From contig CAXXVV010000017.1 of assembly GCA_963678305.2 (NCBI GenBank), positions 676,957-740,956 on the forward strand: a stretch of 64,000 nucleotides of DNA. Direction: 5' to 3'. The notes under the pieces are model-generated. The model worked only from the letters and a program-made list of their open reading frames with translations. It ran no database searches and was not told the DNA's origin. Position numbers and translations under genes: made by a program. Within the stretch, counting starts at the first letter, position 1. Every line of letters begins with the position of its first letter. This document shows positions 1 through 7,998 of this stretch, piece by piece. This stretch comes from G963676655 sp963678305. Its GTDB lineage: Bacteria > Verrucomicrobiota > Lentisphaeria > Victivallales > Victivallaceae.

Positions 1-452
1 TTATCTTTCAAACCGCGGCGTCCGGAAAATGCCGAGAGGATAACCAGATCCGGCCTCAGCTTGATGATCTTTTCCATATTGAGATGCGAGAAACTGCCCA
101 CCTGAGGCAGTGCGGCCAATTTTTCTTCAAGGACTTCGGTGCCGGTCCGTTCATTGCTGGGCACCGCAATGACGTCGCCGCCGGCCAAAGTCCAGACACT
201 GATCATGGAAAGATAGCCGACAATCACCCGTTTCGGCTTTTTCGTCAGCGTCACTTCATGGCCGTAAAAATCGCGACAGGTTATCGTTTTTGCGTCTTCA
301 CGCAGCACTTTCTGCCCTTTGGCCCCTTTGATCAGACCATTCGTTTTGCGCATACGTTTCATCTTCTGATGCAAAGTATCCTGCGCCGCAATCGCAGCAG
401 TCGCAGTTACAAGACAAAATATGATCAGCATAACGCTGCCAAGTTTATTCAT
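1..452 (-). CDS. Fe/B12-type ABC transporter substrate-binding protein (partial, C-terminus outside window)
   Basis: About 150 N-terminal residues are visible. A hydrophobic signal peptide (MNKLGSVMLIIFCLVTATAA) is followed by a BtuF/FhuD-like fold start: the YGHEVTLTKKPKRVIV strand near residue 62, a LPQVGSFSHLNMEKI stretch, and the family-typical LRPDLVI. This matches the periplasmic binding domain PF01497, which captures iron chelates, heme or cobalamin for an ABC importer. The ATG at 450-452 overlaps the stop of the upstream radical SAM gene by 8 bases and is preceded by AAAGGA, so the two are probably translationally coupled. Its place downstream of a cobalamin riboswitch-like leader favours a corrinoid or tetrapyrrole ligand, but that is inference. 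The rest of the transporter lies beyond the window edge. Confidence 0.85.
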   Translation of the reverse strand, partial: MNKLGSVMLIIFCLVTATAAIAAQDTLHQKMKRMRKTNGLIKGAKGQKVLREDAKTITCRDFYGHEVTLTKKPKRVIVGYLSMISVWTLAGGDVIAVPSNERTGTEVLEEKLAALPQVGSFSHLNMEKIIKLRPDLVILSAFSGRRGLKD

Positions 453-1788
453 TATCATTCCTTTCAGTGGGTGGGACGCTGTTATCCGGCCAGGCCGAAG
501 CAATTGTTTCCATCAAATCCGGAATCAGGGTTTTATGTTTGAACAAAGCCCAACTCGACAAGCGGCACCAGTCATGCCAGCCGGCGGAGATGAGTCCTTT
601 TTCAATCCAGTTATCCAGCAACGGGCGGCATTTTTCAAGAATACGATCCCGGTATTGCGGAGACGCCGCCGCCGCTGTTTCAAGATTGAAACCGCGCCGC
701 CGGGCAATCTGCCCTGCGATCACGCTGCACACCCGGAAGTCTTCCGGCATTTTCCTGGCTTTTTCAAACGGTTTGATTCCTTTAGAAACCATTCGATGAT
801 ATTCGGATACATCATTGGTTTGATGGAAAAAGTATTGTCCAAGCCGTCCTCCGGCATGAACCCCGAACGGCAAACAAATATTTTTTTCACCGGATATTTC
901 ATTGTTGGCGTTGCGTTCACGATAATCGAAAGCATAGTGCTTCAAAGACAGTCTGGCCGCCCCGGCATCTCGCATTATCTCTTCCCCCAACTGATACATC
1001 CGGAATCTTGTCGCTTCATCCGGCTGTTCCTGCATCCTGCCTTCGGCAATGGCCTTTGACAGCGGCAAACCGGGATGGAGCCCCAAAGCATAATGATCGC
1101 AACCGGAAATTTTCACCTCTTCAAGGATTGTTTGCTGGTCGTCAACCCAGTCATCAATAGTTTGTCCGGGCAAACCGTACAACAGATCAACGACTACGGC
1201 CGCCTGATTAAAGGCGATCAGCCGATTCAGCGTTGCAATTACCTCCTCGCGGTCGGCACTGCGCCCGATCCGACGGCGGATTTGCGTATTAAAAGTCTGG
1301 ACGCCAAGGGAAAAACGGTTTACACCGTTATCCATGCAGGCCCGCATTTTATCGGTGGTAAAACCTTTGACGCGACCTTCCACCGTAATTTCACAGTCGT
1401 TAGTCAGGTTATACTTCTTCCGGATCACCTGAAGAATCCAGACAAAATGCTCCGGGGTCATATCCGTAGGCGTACCGCCGCCGAAATAGACCGCGTTAAT
1501 TTTTTCTCCGCAGATACCGGGTAATTCGGCGCTGGTCTCAAGTTCCCGGACCAGGGACATAACATAGCGGTCAAATTCATTTTCATCGGCCGCCCCCATA
1601 TAAAAAGGGCAAAACAAACAGCGCGTCCGGCAATATGGAATATGCAGATACATTGTCCGTTTCGCCGCCGGATCGACTTCCTCACGCAATGCATCACTCC
1701 AGGCGACCTGCGGGTCGGCAACCGCAAGGCCGGGGAACCCCATCATTCCCCGGCGGCCCGGACGTATTTTTTTTGTTTGAGCTTTCAT
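445..1788 (-). CDS. Radical SAM protein, ChuW/HutW-like (HemN/HemW superfamily)
   Basis: The protein has about 447 residues. It carries the radical SAM cluster motif CRTRCLFC (CX3CX2C, near residues 53-60), followed by YFGGGTPT, SLGVQTF and DLLYGLPGQT, all typical of the coproporphyrinogen-oxidase-like HemN/HemW group. The RRGMMGFPG leader and the long C-terminal region resemble ChuW/HutW, which in other bacteria opens the heme ring anaerobically by a radical methyl transfer. The start at 1788 is chosen because the longer open frame would overlap the preceding pseudopilin gene; no strong ribosome site is visible. It sits between a pseudopilin-like gene and an Fe/B12 binding protein, downstream of a cobalamin riboswitch-like leader, so it may act on imported tetrapyrroles (heme or corrinoid). 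The family call is firm; the substrate is not. Confidence 0.82.
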   Translation of the reverse strand: MKAQTKKIRPGRRGMMGFPGLAVADPQVAWSDALREEVDPAAKRTMYLHIPYCRTRCLFCPFYMGAADENEFDRYVMSLVRELETSAELPGICGEKINAVYFGGGTPTDMTPEHFVWILQVIRKKYNLTNDCEITVEGRVKGFTTDKMRACMDNGVNRFSLGVQTFNTQIRRRIGRSADREEVIATLNRLIAFNQAAVVVDLLYGLPGQTIDDWVDDQQTILEEVKISGCDHYALGLHPGLPLSKAIAEGRMQEQPDEATRFRMYQLGEEIMRDAGAARLSLKHYAFDYRERNANNEISGEKNICLPFGVHAGGRLGQYFFHQTNDVSEYHRMVSKGIKPFEKARKMPEDFRVCSVIAGQIARRRGFNLETAAAASPQYRDRILEKCRPLLDNWIEKGLISAGWHDWCRLSSWALFKHKTLIPDLMETIASAWPDNSVPPTERNDNE

Positions 1789-1810
1789 AATTTTTTGAGT
1801 ATGACCATTC

Positions 1811-2602
1811 TCACAGGACACTCCAGCAATCATAGAGCGACGAATCCGCCGGCCCGAAATAACCAACATTTTTGAATGGCAATCCATTGCGGCAGCGGTC
1901 AGTCATTTTTTCATTTGTCACATGACCGTCCGCCCAGGTCACAGGAGTCGAATTATTATGACGAAAATGGGTGTTTTCGCATCTGTCAATATAATCACCG
2001 CTAACTACAGCACGCTCTCCGCCTACCGGTTTACAGCTTGGATAAGCCCAGGAGTATCCTTTTATTTCCGTGGTGCCCGATTTGCTGTCGACCACATCAG
2101 TAAACATGACAGTCTGAACCGGAGCCTCTACCCTTGATAGTTTGTTGCCGGTGCCGCTGTAATAAATGCTCGCACCCAGACAATGCATTGACCCGACTCC
2201 ATATACGTTATAACCGTAGCCGGTGCCGCCTTGAACATTTTCATAGTCGGTGGGTTTAGGAACCCAGCTGGGGCAGGTCATCGCTTCCGGCGGAATATAT
2301 TCGGAAAGAAATCCTTTTTTCAAGTTCATTGTCTTATCCGCATTGCGATATGCGTTCCATATAGTTCCTGAAGCAGTGGACATTCCGGCATCGGTGCCGT
2401 AGGCCGGAATAAAATGTTCGCAATCGTTAGCGTAGAGCATGTTTCCGGTACCCATTTGTTTTTGATTACTGGTACAGGAAATGCCTTTTGCTTTTTCTCT
2501 TGCCTGGCCGAGGGCCGGCAATAACATGCTTGCAAGTATTGCTATGATAGCTATAACGACTAAAAGCTCTATAAGTGTAAAATTTTTAAATTCGGATTTC
2601 AT
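1811..2602 (-). CDS. Pseudopilin-like protein with H-X9-DG motif (DUF1559 type)
   Basis: The 263-residue protein starts with a type IV prepilin-like leader: short basic MKSEFKN, then FTLIELLVVIAIIAIL with the conserved Glu at +5 of the mature form, then SMLLPALGQAREKAKGISC. Near the C-terminus is H-(NNSTPVTWA)-DG, an exact H-X9-DG signature of the pseudopilin family that is greatly expanded in Lentisphaerota and Planctomycetota. Position -1 is Asn, not the Gly that prepilin peptidases normally need. Function in this family is unknown; a surface or secretion-linked role is presumed. It is the first full gene after the riboswitch-like leader and ends 22 bases before the radical SAM gene, so it is probably part of a B12-responsive operon. 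Confidence 0.88.
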   Translation of the reverse strand: MKSEFKNFTLIELLVVIAIIAILASMLLPALGQAREKAKGISCTSNQKQMGTGNMLYANDCEHFIPAYGTDAGMSTASGTIWNAYRNADKTMNLKKGFLSEYIPPEAMTCPSWVPKPTDYENVQGGTGYGYNVYGVGSMHCLGASIYYSGTGNKLSRVEAPVQTVMFTDVVDSKSGTTEIKGYSWAYPSCKPVGGERAVVSGDYIDRCENTHFRHNNSTPVTWADGHVTNEKMTDRCRNGLPFKNVGYFGPADSSLYDCWSVL

Positions 2603-2658
2603 CGTTTGGATTCCCGGTTGATTAGAATGATTAGAAAATTATAAATGGAAAAATGGGC

Positions 2659-2679
2659 TTAATAAACTAATGCGGCCAT
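2659..2679 (-). CDS. Possible 6-codon leader peptide (MAALVY)
   Basis: Six sense codons and TAA follow a strong ribosome site, AAGAGGAGA, five bases before the ATG. This is stronger than the site in front of the pseudopilin gene 57 bases further on. It lies between the riboswitch-like element and the first structural gene, where a leader peptide or translational platform could act. The length is too short to be judged by homology, so expression is unproven. Confidence 0.35.
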   Translation of the reverse strand: MAALVY

Positions 2680-2693
2680 ATAAATCTCCTCTT

Positions 2694-2717
2694 GTTTGTA
2701 TTACGCGTACAATAAAC
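2694..2717. promoter_or_regulatory. 24-base imperfect palindrome (GTTT-N4-TACGCGTA-N4-AAAC)
   Basis: The outer GTTT/AAAC arms and the central TACGCGTA are perfectly symmetric, with four mismatched positions in each half. It ends just before the ribosome site of the mini-ORF on the minus strand. It could be a GntR/LacI-type operator or an RNA hairpin belonging to the riboswitch expression platform. Confidence 0.4.
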
Positions 2718-2744
2718 GAACAGAAGAGTATACTTTCAGGGAAA

Positions 2745-2900
2745 GACGACAAGCGATAAGATCATGGCCTTTGACGCGAAAGCACTCTTACTGATTGACA
2801 GGCGGGCTCTGACTTACTGATCTTTACAAGATCATATCACAGTTGCGCGACAGTTTCCGATTCTCACGGAATTCACCGTTCTATCAACGTCAAGCAATAT
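2745..2900 (-). promoter_or_regulatory. Cobalamin riboswitch-like leader
   Basis: Read on the minus strand this leader has, in order, ACGGTGAATTCC, AATCGGAAACTGTCGCGCAA with CTGTGA, a small GATCTT/AAGATC hairpin, and AAGTCAGAGCCCGCCTG. These match the order and sequence of the conserved core of the cobalamin riboswitch (GGTG...AATC...CCGCAACTGT...AAGxCAG...CCxGCC). Adenosyl- or methylcobalamin binding normally represses B12 uptake or synthesis genes. It is followed by the pseudopilin, radical SAM and Fe/B12 binding-protein genes. Ends are approximate, because P1 and the expression platform were not folded. Confidence 0.8.
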
Positions 2901-3057
2901 ACTATCCCCATAATTATTTTTCAATCCCGCAAAAAAAATAATCGAAAAAAAACATTCCATACACGTACTGCCTCAGTTTTTTCTCAAGGGTAAATATACA
3001 TTTTAATCACTGAAAAATGAATTTATTAGAAGACTTTCGGCTTGGTCATTCATATTT

Positions 3058-3124
3058 GGAGGGCGAAACTCCGTTGAGCCGGACATGCCGCGCAGACGGG
3101 CGGCTCGTGTGACACTCGCACTCC
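3058..3124. repeat. Intergenic imperfect hairpin element
   Basis: The arms GGAGGGCGA...GAGCCG and CGGCTC...TCGCACTCC pair imperfectly over about 24 bases around a GC-rich loop. No coding sense is seen. It resembles the dispersed GC-rich palindromes that occur between genes in this group, but I see no second close copy in the window. Confidence 0.4.
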
Positions 3125-3504
3125 AACAGCTTTTTTGCTCTGATTGTTCCGTTCCTAAAGGTCAATATCTGCGAATGATTTGTGGATCAAACTCAAGGAA
3201 AATACTGAGGCCGTACCCATACACCTGAAACGCGGCCTTTGGGGGACTGGAAAATAAGCATTATTGCATAAATAAGCATATTAATTAATCGCGGTCTCTA
3301 ATCCCAAGTCGAAGCATGTAAAACAATATAAAAATATGCATGACCGCATAATAAGTATTAAAGGTGAAGTTTGCGGCTTCGCGTCAGGAGCTGAAAGATG
3401 CCGTGGCGATTATGCTTGATCATCCGCGGGAGTAAAAGCAATTTGAAGATGTTGGACCGTTACCGAACATTCTGGCAGCAACCTGATTTGAGCAGTAAAA
3501 CGGC
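3125..3504. other. Intergenic stretch with decayed coding fragments
   Basis: Apart from the 98-base repeat at 3255-3352, two short open stretches on the plus strand look like gene remnants. One (about 3159-3257) ends in TAA at the first base of the repeat. The other (about 3362-3436) reads KVKFAASRQELKDAVAIMLD, which has a coding look, and then meets stops. Neither has a start or a recognisable family. I take the region as decayed sequence around a repeat insertion. Confidence 0.3.
3255..3352 (+). repeat. 98-base dispersed repeat, copy 1
   Basis: This block is 95/98 identical to 21102-21199. It begins TAAGCATTATTGCATAAAT, contains GCGGTC and, 60 bases on, its complement GACCGC, and ends GACCGCATAAT. 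The ends are weakly inverted. It is AT-rich and has no open frame of note. Such near-identity of non-coding DNA 18 kb apart suggests a small mobile or recently duplicated element. Confidence 0.85.
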
Positions 3505-4392
3505 TCAATAAATTGAATCGGCGCCGGCCATGTACTGGGCGGCGGAAAGATAGCAGTCGATATAGGAATTCCAATGGACGGAATCAGATTCGGGAGCAAG
3601 AATATTTGCTCGCGGAGAATTGACCGCTTTTCGGACAATACCTTCGTTTAAGTTGATCAGTTCCAATTCTCCGCTTTCGGTTTCGGCCAGGGCCGAGGCA
3701 TTTTCGGTCCAGCAACCGCAATTGCCGTAAAGACAGCCGTTTACCTCTCGCAGTTCAAAGGTATGGATATGGCCGCAGATGATCCCGTCAACATGACGTT
3801 GTTTGGCTTCGGCGATAATCAGGCATTCAAAATCATTGATAAATTTGACGACGTTTTTGACTTTTGTTTTCAGGTAGCGTGAGAGCGACCAGTCACAGCC
3901 GAATATCCGGGTAATCCGGTTTATCCCCTTGCCCAGCACCAGAGCGAATTCGTAACAGCGGTCGCCGAGGGTATACAGAAACATCAGTTTTTCATTCAGG
4001 ATACCGTCGAATTTGTCTCCATGGAGCAGCAGCAGGCGTTTTCCGTCATGCGTGGTATGGATAAATTCATTGCGGATTTCAATGCCGGAAAAATCAAGTC
4101 CGTCCATCGCACGCAGTTCCCGGTCATGGTTGCCGGGAACATAAACAACTTTGACGCCGTGCTTTACCAGTTTGAAAAGGCGGCGCAATAACGCGTTGTG
4201 ATCATCGTTCCAAAAGAACTTCCGTTTCATGGCGCTGACGTCGATGATATCGCCAAGCAGATAGATGCGATCGGTTTCAACCGTTTTCAGAAAGTCCAGC
4301 AAACGCCGCCCCTGGCTGATCTTAGTTCCCAGATGGACGTCACTGATAAATAATGCCCGATAATGTTTTTTCTCTTCTTTTTCTCTAACCAT
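3505..4392 (-). CDS. Metallophosphoesterase, UDP-2,3-diacylglucosamine diphosphatase-like
   Basis: The 295-residue protein shows the full calcineurin-like set of metal ligands: DVH (residues 18-20), GDIID (47-51), VPGNHD (85-90), LLHGD, and GHIH in the C-terminal half. Arrangement and length fit the LpxH/YbbF-like branch that cleaves the pyrophosphate of UDP-2,3-diacylglucosamine in lipid A synthesis; a general phosphoesterase role cannot be excluded. No signal peptide or membrane segment is present, so it is cytoplasmic or peripheral at the inner membrane. It stands alone, divergent from the methyltransferase/rhamnosidase operon. The last residues run into sequence next to the decayed region, so the C-terminus may be slightly altered. 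Confidence 0.82.
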   Translation of the reverse strand: MVREKEEKKHYRALFISDVHLGTKISQGRRLLDFLKTVETDRIYLLGDIIDVSAMKRKFFWNDDHNALLRRLFKLVKHGVKVVYVPGNHDRELRAMDGLDFSGIEIRNEFIHTTHDGKRLLLLHGDKFDGILNEKLMFLYTLGDRCYEFALVLGKGINRITRIFGCDWSLSRYLKTKVKNVVKFINDFECLIIAEAKQRHVDGIICGHIHTFELREVNGCLYGNCGCWTENASALAETESGELELINLNEGIVRKAVNSPRANILAPESDSVHWNSYIDCYLSAAQYMAGADSIY

Positions 4393-4716
4393 TTTCTAAT
4401 CATCTTCATTTGTTCAGATTCGGCTTATATAAATAATATTACCCATTAATGTAAGAACCGTGTATCAGAGCAGTTAGTCTTTAACTAAATTTATTGTAAG
4501 CCCCTTATTATGCGGCTTTTTACTCAAAAAAACAATAACTTCCGGAAAAAATCGCTAGCTGGAAATAAATAACTGGATAATCATCAGAAACAGCCTTGAA
4601 TAATTAATAGAAAACTTTATACTAACTCAGGTTGTAAGGAATATTTACTGAGCTTAGTTGAATTGCTCCGCGGTTTCCTGTTTAATATCTGAAATAATAA
4701 ATCAGAAAGATAAGAA
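4393..4716. other. Divergent intergenic region, 324 bases
   Basis: This AT-rich stretch separates the minus-strand phosphoesterase from the plus-strand methyltransferase operon. It holds a small hairpin near 4498-4522 (AAGCC...GGCTT followed by TTT), but no clear sigma-70 promoter could be assigned on either strand. No coding sequence is seen. Confidence 0.5.
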
Positions 4717-5775
4717 ATGAGCTTCACACCCGATTATCATCATATTATTGATGCGGCAATGAACCGGACAGCCAGAAGGCTTCCTTTATATGAGCACTGC
4801 ATCAGCATGAAAGTAGTAGAAGCGTTAACCGGGGAAAACTGTTTGGAGCCGGTCTATACAGCTGATGCCGGTCATGCCGAAAAAGTCGAAGGCTTCAGGA
4901 AGCTGTGTGAGTTCTACCGTGAATACGGCTATGACGTCATCGCGTTTGAGCATTGTCTCAACGGCCATGTTCAAAAAGGTGAAGCGCTAATGGGACATGG
5001 GACAAGCATAATCAACAGTATTGACGACGTCATGAACTACGACTGGGACGGCCTTTACCATAACTATATAAAAGCCGCAGATCCGAAGTTCAAGGCACTG
5101 AGCGAAGCCCTGCCGCCCGGAATGAAAGCGGTCGGAGGAGTCGGCAACGGAGTTTTTGAAACTATCCAGGATTTCACGACCTTCACCGGTTTGTGCATGC
5201 TGCAATATGACAACCCGGAAGCCTATACTCTGCTCTGGCAAAAAATTGGCGACACGCAAGTAAAACTGTGGCAATGGTTCATGAATAATCATGCCCATGC
5301 CTACGCGGTCTGCCGTTTTGGCGACGACCTGGGGTTTCATTCTTCCACGCTGCTGCAACCTGATGAGATCAAAAAACATATCATGCCGCAATATAAACGC
5401 ATTGTCGATCTGGTCCATTCCTGTAACAAACCGTTCCTGCTGCACTCATGCGGAAAAATTTACGACGTGATGGACGAGCTGATCGACTACGTGGGAATCG
5501 ACGCGAAGCATTCCAATGAAGATTCGATCAATACTTTCGACGTCTGGCTCGACCGCTACGGCGACCGGATTGGCAATTTCGGCGGAGTGGAAATGAACAT
5601 CCTGTGCCTGAATACTCCGGCCGAGGTAAAAGAGTACGTGACCAATATTTGCAGGATGAGTGAAGGCAAAGGCGGTGTCGCCATCGGTTCAGGCAACCAG
5701 ATCGCCAGCTACGTAAAACCGGAATGCTTCATTGCCATGACCGAGGCAGTTCGCGAATATCGCAACGAAAATTAA
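4717..5775 (+). CDS. Uroporphyrinogen decarboxylase-family protein, likely corrinoid methyltransferase type
   Basis: The 352-residue protein belongs to the URO-D superfamily (PF01208), recognised by the overall barrel pattern and by LLHSCGKIYDVMDELIDYVG (about residues 243-262). The H-x-C-G in that segment is the zinc-site pattern of methylcobamide-dependent methyltransferases (MtaA/MtbA branch) rather than of heme-pathway HemE. A further Cys lies in VEMNILCLNTP. A methyl-transfer role is therefore more likely than decarboxylation. The GH78 gene follows after 19 bases in the same operon, so a substrate such as an O-methylated sugar can be imagined, but that is speculation. No strong ribosome site is seen before the ATG. 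Confidence 0.78.
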   Translation: MSFTPDYHHIIDAAMNRTARRLPLYEHCISMKVVEALTGENCLEPVYTADAGHAEKVEGFRKLCEFYREYGYDVIAFEHCLNGHVQKGEALMGHGTSIINSIDDVMNYDWDGLYHNYIKAADPKFKALSEALPPGMKAVGGVGNGVFETIQDFTTFTGLCMLQYDNPEAYTLLWQKIGDTQVKLWQWFMNNHAHAYAVCRFGDDLGFHSSTLLQPDEIKKHIMPQYKRIVDLVHSCNKPFLLHSCGKIYDVMDELIDYVGIDAKHSNEDSINTFDVWLDRYGDRIGNFGGVEMNILCLNTPAEVKEYVTNICRMSEGKGGVAIGSGNQIASYVKPECFIAMTEAVREYRNEN

Positions 5776-5794
5776 ACTGAAAAATAAAAGAAAA

Positions 5795-7978
5795 ATGAAA
5801 AACCTCCCTGAAGAATTCAAAAATGCCGGCTGGATCAGAAATTCAACCAGCATAATTCAAGCTGAAACAGAAAATATCCATACTTTTTTCAGGAAAAGAT
5901 TCACCGTTGAAAATGCCGTAATCACGCAGGCGGAATTAATTTTCACCGCGGATGACTACTGCAAAATATACCTGAACGGTCAATATCTCGTTGCGGGTCC
6001 GGCTCCGGGCTATGTCCATCATTATTATTATATGGCGGTGGACCTGACCGACCGCATCCAGTCAGGCGACAATTGCCTGGCGGTTCACCATTACTATCAG
6101 GGCCTGGAAAACCGGGTCTGGAACAGCGCCGACGGACTGACCGGATTAAAAGCTCTGCTAGTCATCCGTTACGAGAATGGAGATACGCAGACAATCGTAA
6201 CTGATGAATCATGGCTCTGCGATGACTGTAAAGCCTATGCGTCCGAACGCAAATTCGGTTATGACACCCAGTTTGCCGAGGACATTGACCTGCGCCTGCT
6301 GCCAATCAGCTGGACTGAGCCGGATTTTGACGATTCAACCTGGCTCGCGCCCGAAGTCGTGTCGGATTATCCGCATTGCCTGTTTCCGCAGCCGACCAGG
6401 CCGTTGACCAGAGAAGTTGTCAAACCGCAAACAATTTCCATGCTGGGCGACGGTCACTATCTGGTCGACTTCGGGCGTGAAGTTGTCGGCAGCACCGCGT
6501 TTACCGCCAGCGGAAAAAACGGACAGGTAACCGAAGTCCGTCACGCCGAAGAACTCACCGAAGATGGTCGTGCCAGATTCAAAATGCGGGCAAGCTGCGA
6601 TTATCAGGAATTCATCACGCTTTCCGGCAAACCGGACGAAACATCGGAATTTTTCGACTACAAATCATTCAGGTATGTTGAACTGTTGAATTATCCGGGA
6701 GAATTGACTCCCGGGAGAATATTTGTTTATGAGCGCTTTTACCCGTTTGACAGCGCGGCTGAAATGACCACTTCTGATAACACCTTCAACGCGATCTGGA
6801 ACATTTGCCGTACCGCGGTCAGACTGGGTACCCAGGATTCATATCTCGACTGCATGAGCCGTGAAAAAGGCGCCTACCTGGGCGACGCCAGAGTAACCGG
6901 ACTGTCCCATTTGTATTTGACCGGCAGAAGCGAAATGCTGAAAAAGGTTTTAACTGATTTTGCCGCGTCCGCCAAGTATTGTCCCGGACTGCTGGCAGTG
7001 GCGCCCGGCGCATTTCACCAGCATATCGCGGATTATTCTTTGCTTTTCATCCCACTGCTCTACGAATATTATCGCTGGACCGGCGACCTGGAATTCGTTA
7101 ATGAACTGCAAAGCACGGTTTCCGGGCTTCTTAATTATTTCTCACAATACGAGAATTCAGACGGGCTGCTTGAAGATTTTACCGGAAAACCGGTAATGGT
7201 CGACTGGCCGCAAAATCTGCGGGACGATTATGACGATACAGGGCTGATGGGCGGCATTATTCCGCAATCCGGCATCAACACCTTACTAAATCTCTACTAT
7301 TACGGAACCATTGCCGCAACTGTCGATATCTGCAAAATAACCGTAGGTCACGATAAAGCCGACATGTTTGAAGATAAAAAAAACAGATTGCGGCAGACGC
7401 TCAAAGATAAATTTCTTGGTAAAAACGGGTTTATCGACGCCGCCGGTTCCGAACACGTCTCAATGCATACCAACGCGCTGGCGTTAATGTATGAAGTGGT
7501 CGATCAGGATGAGGCGGTCCGGATTATCGAAATTCTCAAAGCAAAAAGAATGAAATGCGGAGTTTATTTCGCGTTTTTCCTGCTGAAAGGACTCTTTAAT
7601 TACGGAGAAGTCGATTTCGCGTATGACCTGATGACCTGCGACGATATTCATTCCTGGCAAACCATGCTTAATGATGGCGCCACCACTTGCATGGAAGCAT
7701 GGGGAATCGAACAGAAATGGAATACCAGTTTATGTCATCCGTGGGCCTCCGCGCCGGTCTATATGGCGGCGGCGGAGATATTCGGACTGAAACCCGGCGT
7801 TCCCGGCTGGGCCGAGATCGATTTTTCACCCAAAATACCGGAAGCGCTGGAACAAGGGAACATCAGCATCAATATTCCGCAGGGCAAAGTCACGGTTGAA
7901 TTCCACCGTGAAAACGGACAACCGGTCTTTGCTGTCTCGGCCCCGGATAACGTCAAAATCCTCAGACATGACGTATAA
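5795..7978 (+). CDS. Alpha-L-rhamnosidase-like glycoside hydrolase, GH78
   Basis: The 727-residue protein begins with a jelly-roll region holding YCKIYLNGQYLVAGPAPGY (about 50-70), then further beta domains. The (alpha/alpha)6 catalytic barrel starts near 330 and holds DCMSREKGAYLGDA (about residues 351-364), the GH78 catalytic-loop pattern that usually reads DCPxRExxGWxGD. A C-terminal beta domain with PGVPGWAEIDFSPKIP closes it. GH78 enzymes release terminal L-rhamnose from plant or algal glycans and flavonoids. No signal peptide is present, so it would act in the cytoplasm on imported oligosaccharides. The Pro of the usual DCP is Met here. It is the second gene of a two-gene operon with the URO-D-type methyltransferase. 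Confidence 0.88.
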   Translation: MKNLPEEFKNAGWIRNSTSIIQAETENIHTFFRKRFTVENAVITQAELIFTADDYCKIYLNGQYLVAGPAPGYVHHYYYMAVDLTDRIQSGDNCLAVHHYYQGLENRVWNSADGLTGLKALLVIRYENGDTQTIVTDESWLCDDCKAYASERKFGYDTQFAEDIDLRLLPISWTEPDFDDSTWLAPEVVSDYPHCLFPQPTRPLTREVVKPQTISMLGDGHYLVDFGREVVGSTAFTASGKNGQVTEVRHAEELTEDGRARFKMRASCDYQEFITLSGKPDETSEFFDYKSFRYVELLNYPGELTPGRIFVYERFYPFDSAAEMTTSDNTFNAIWNICRTAVRLGTQDSYLDCMSREKGAYLGDARVTGLSHLYLTGRSEMLKKVLTDFAASAKYCPGLLAVAPGAFHQHIADYSLLFIPLLYEYYRWTGDLEFVNELQSTVSGLLNYFSQYENSDGLLEDFTGKPVMVDWPQNLRDDYDDTGLMGGIIPQSGINTLLNLYYYGTIAATVDICKITVGHDKADMFEDKKNRLRQTLKDKFLGKNGFIDAAGSEHVSMHTNALALMYEVVDQDEAVRIIEILKAKRMKCGVYFAFFLLKGLFNYGEVDFAYDLMTCDDIHSWQTMLNDGATTCMEAWGIEQKWNTSLCHPWASAPVYMAAAEIFGLKPGVPGWAEIDFSPKIPEALEQGNISINIPQGKVTVEFHRENGQPVFAVSAPDNVKILRHDV

Positions 7979-7998
7979 CCGGACCGGATTGCAAGCCG

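Noticed and set aside
84..1059. Plus-strand open frames over the binding-protein and radical SAM genes
   Set aside because: They lie opposite clear minus-strand coding, have no ribosome sites and no recognisable protein features.
1922..2137. Open frame inside the first pseudopilin gene on the plus strand
   Set aside because: It is the shadow of an unmistakable pseudopilin in the opposite strand and has no start context.
3420..3638. Minus-strand 72-residue frame at the end of the phosphoesterase gene
   Set aside because: It overlaps the phosphoesterase in another frame and shows no motif.
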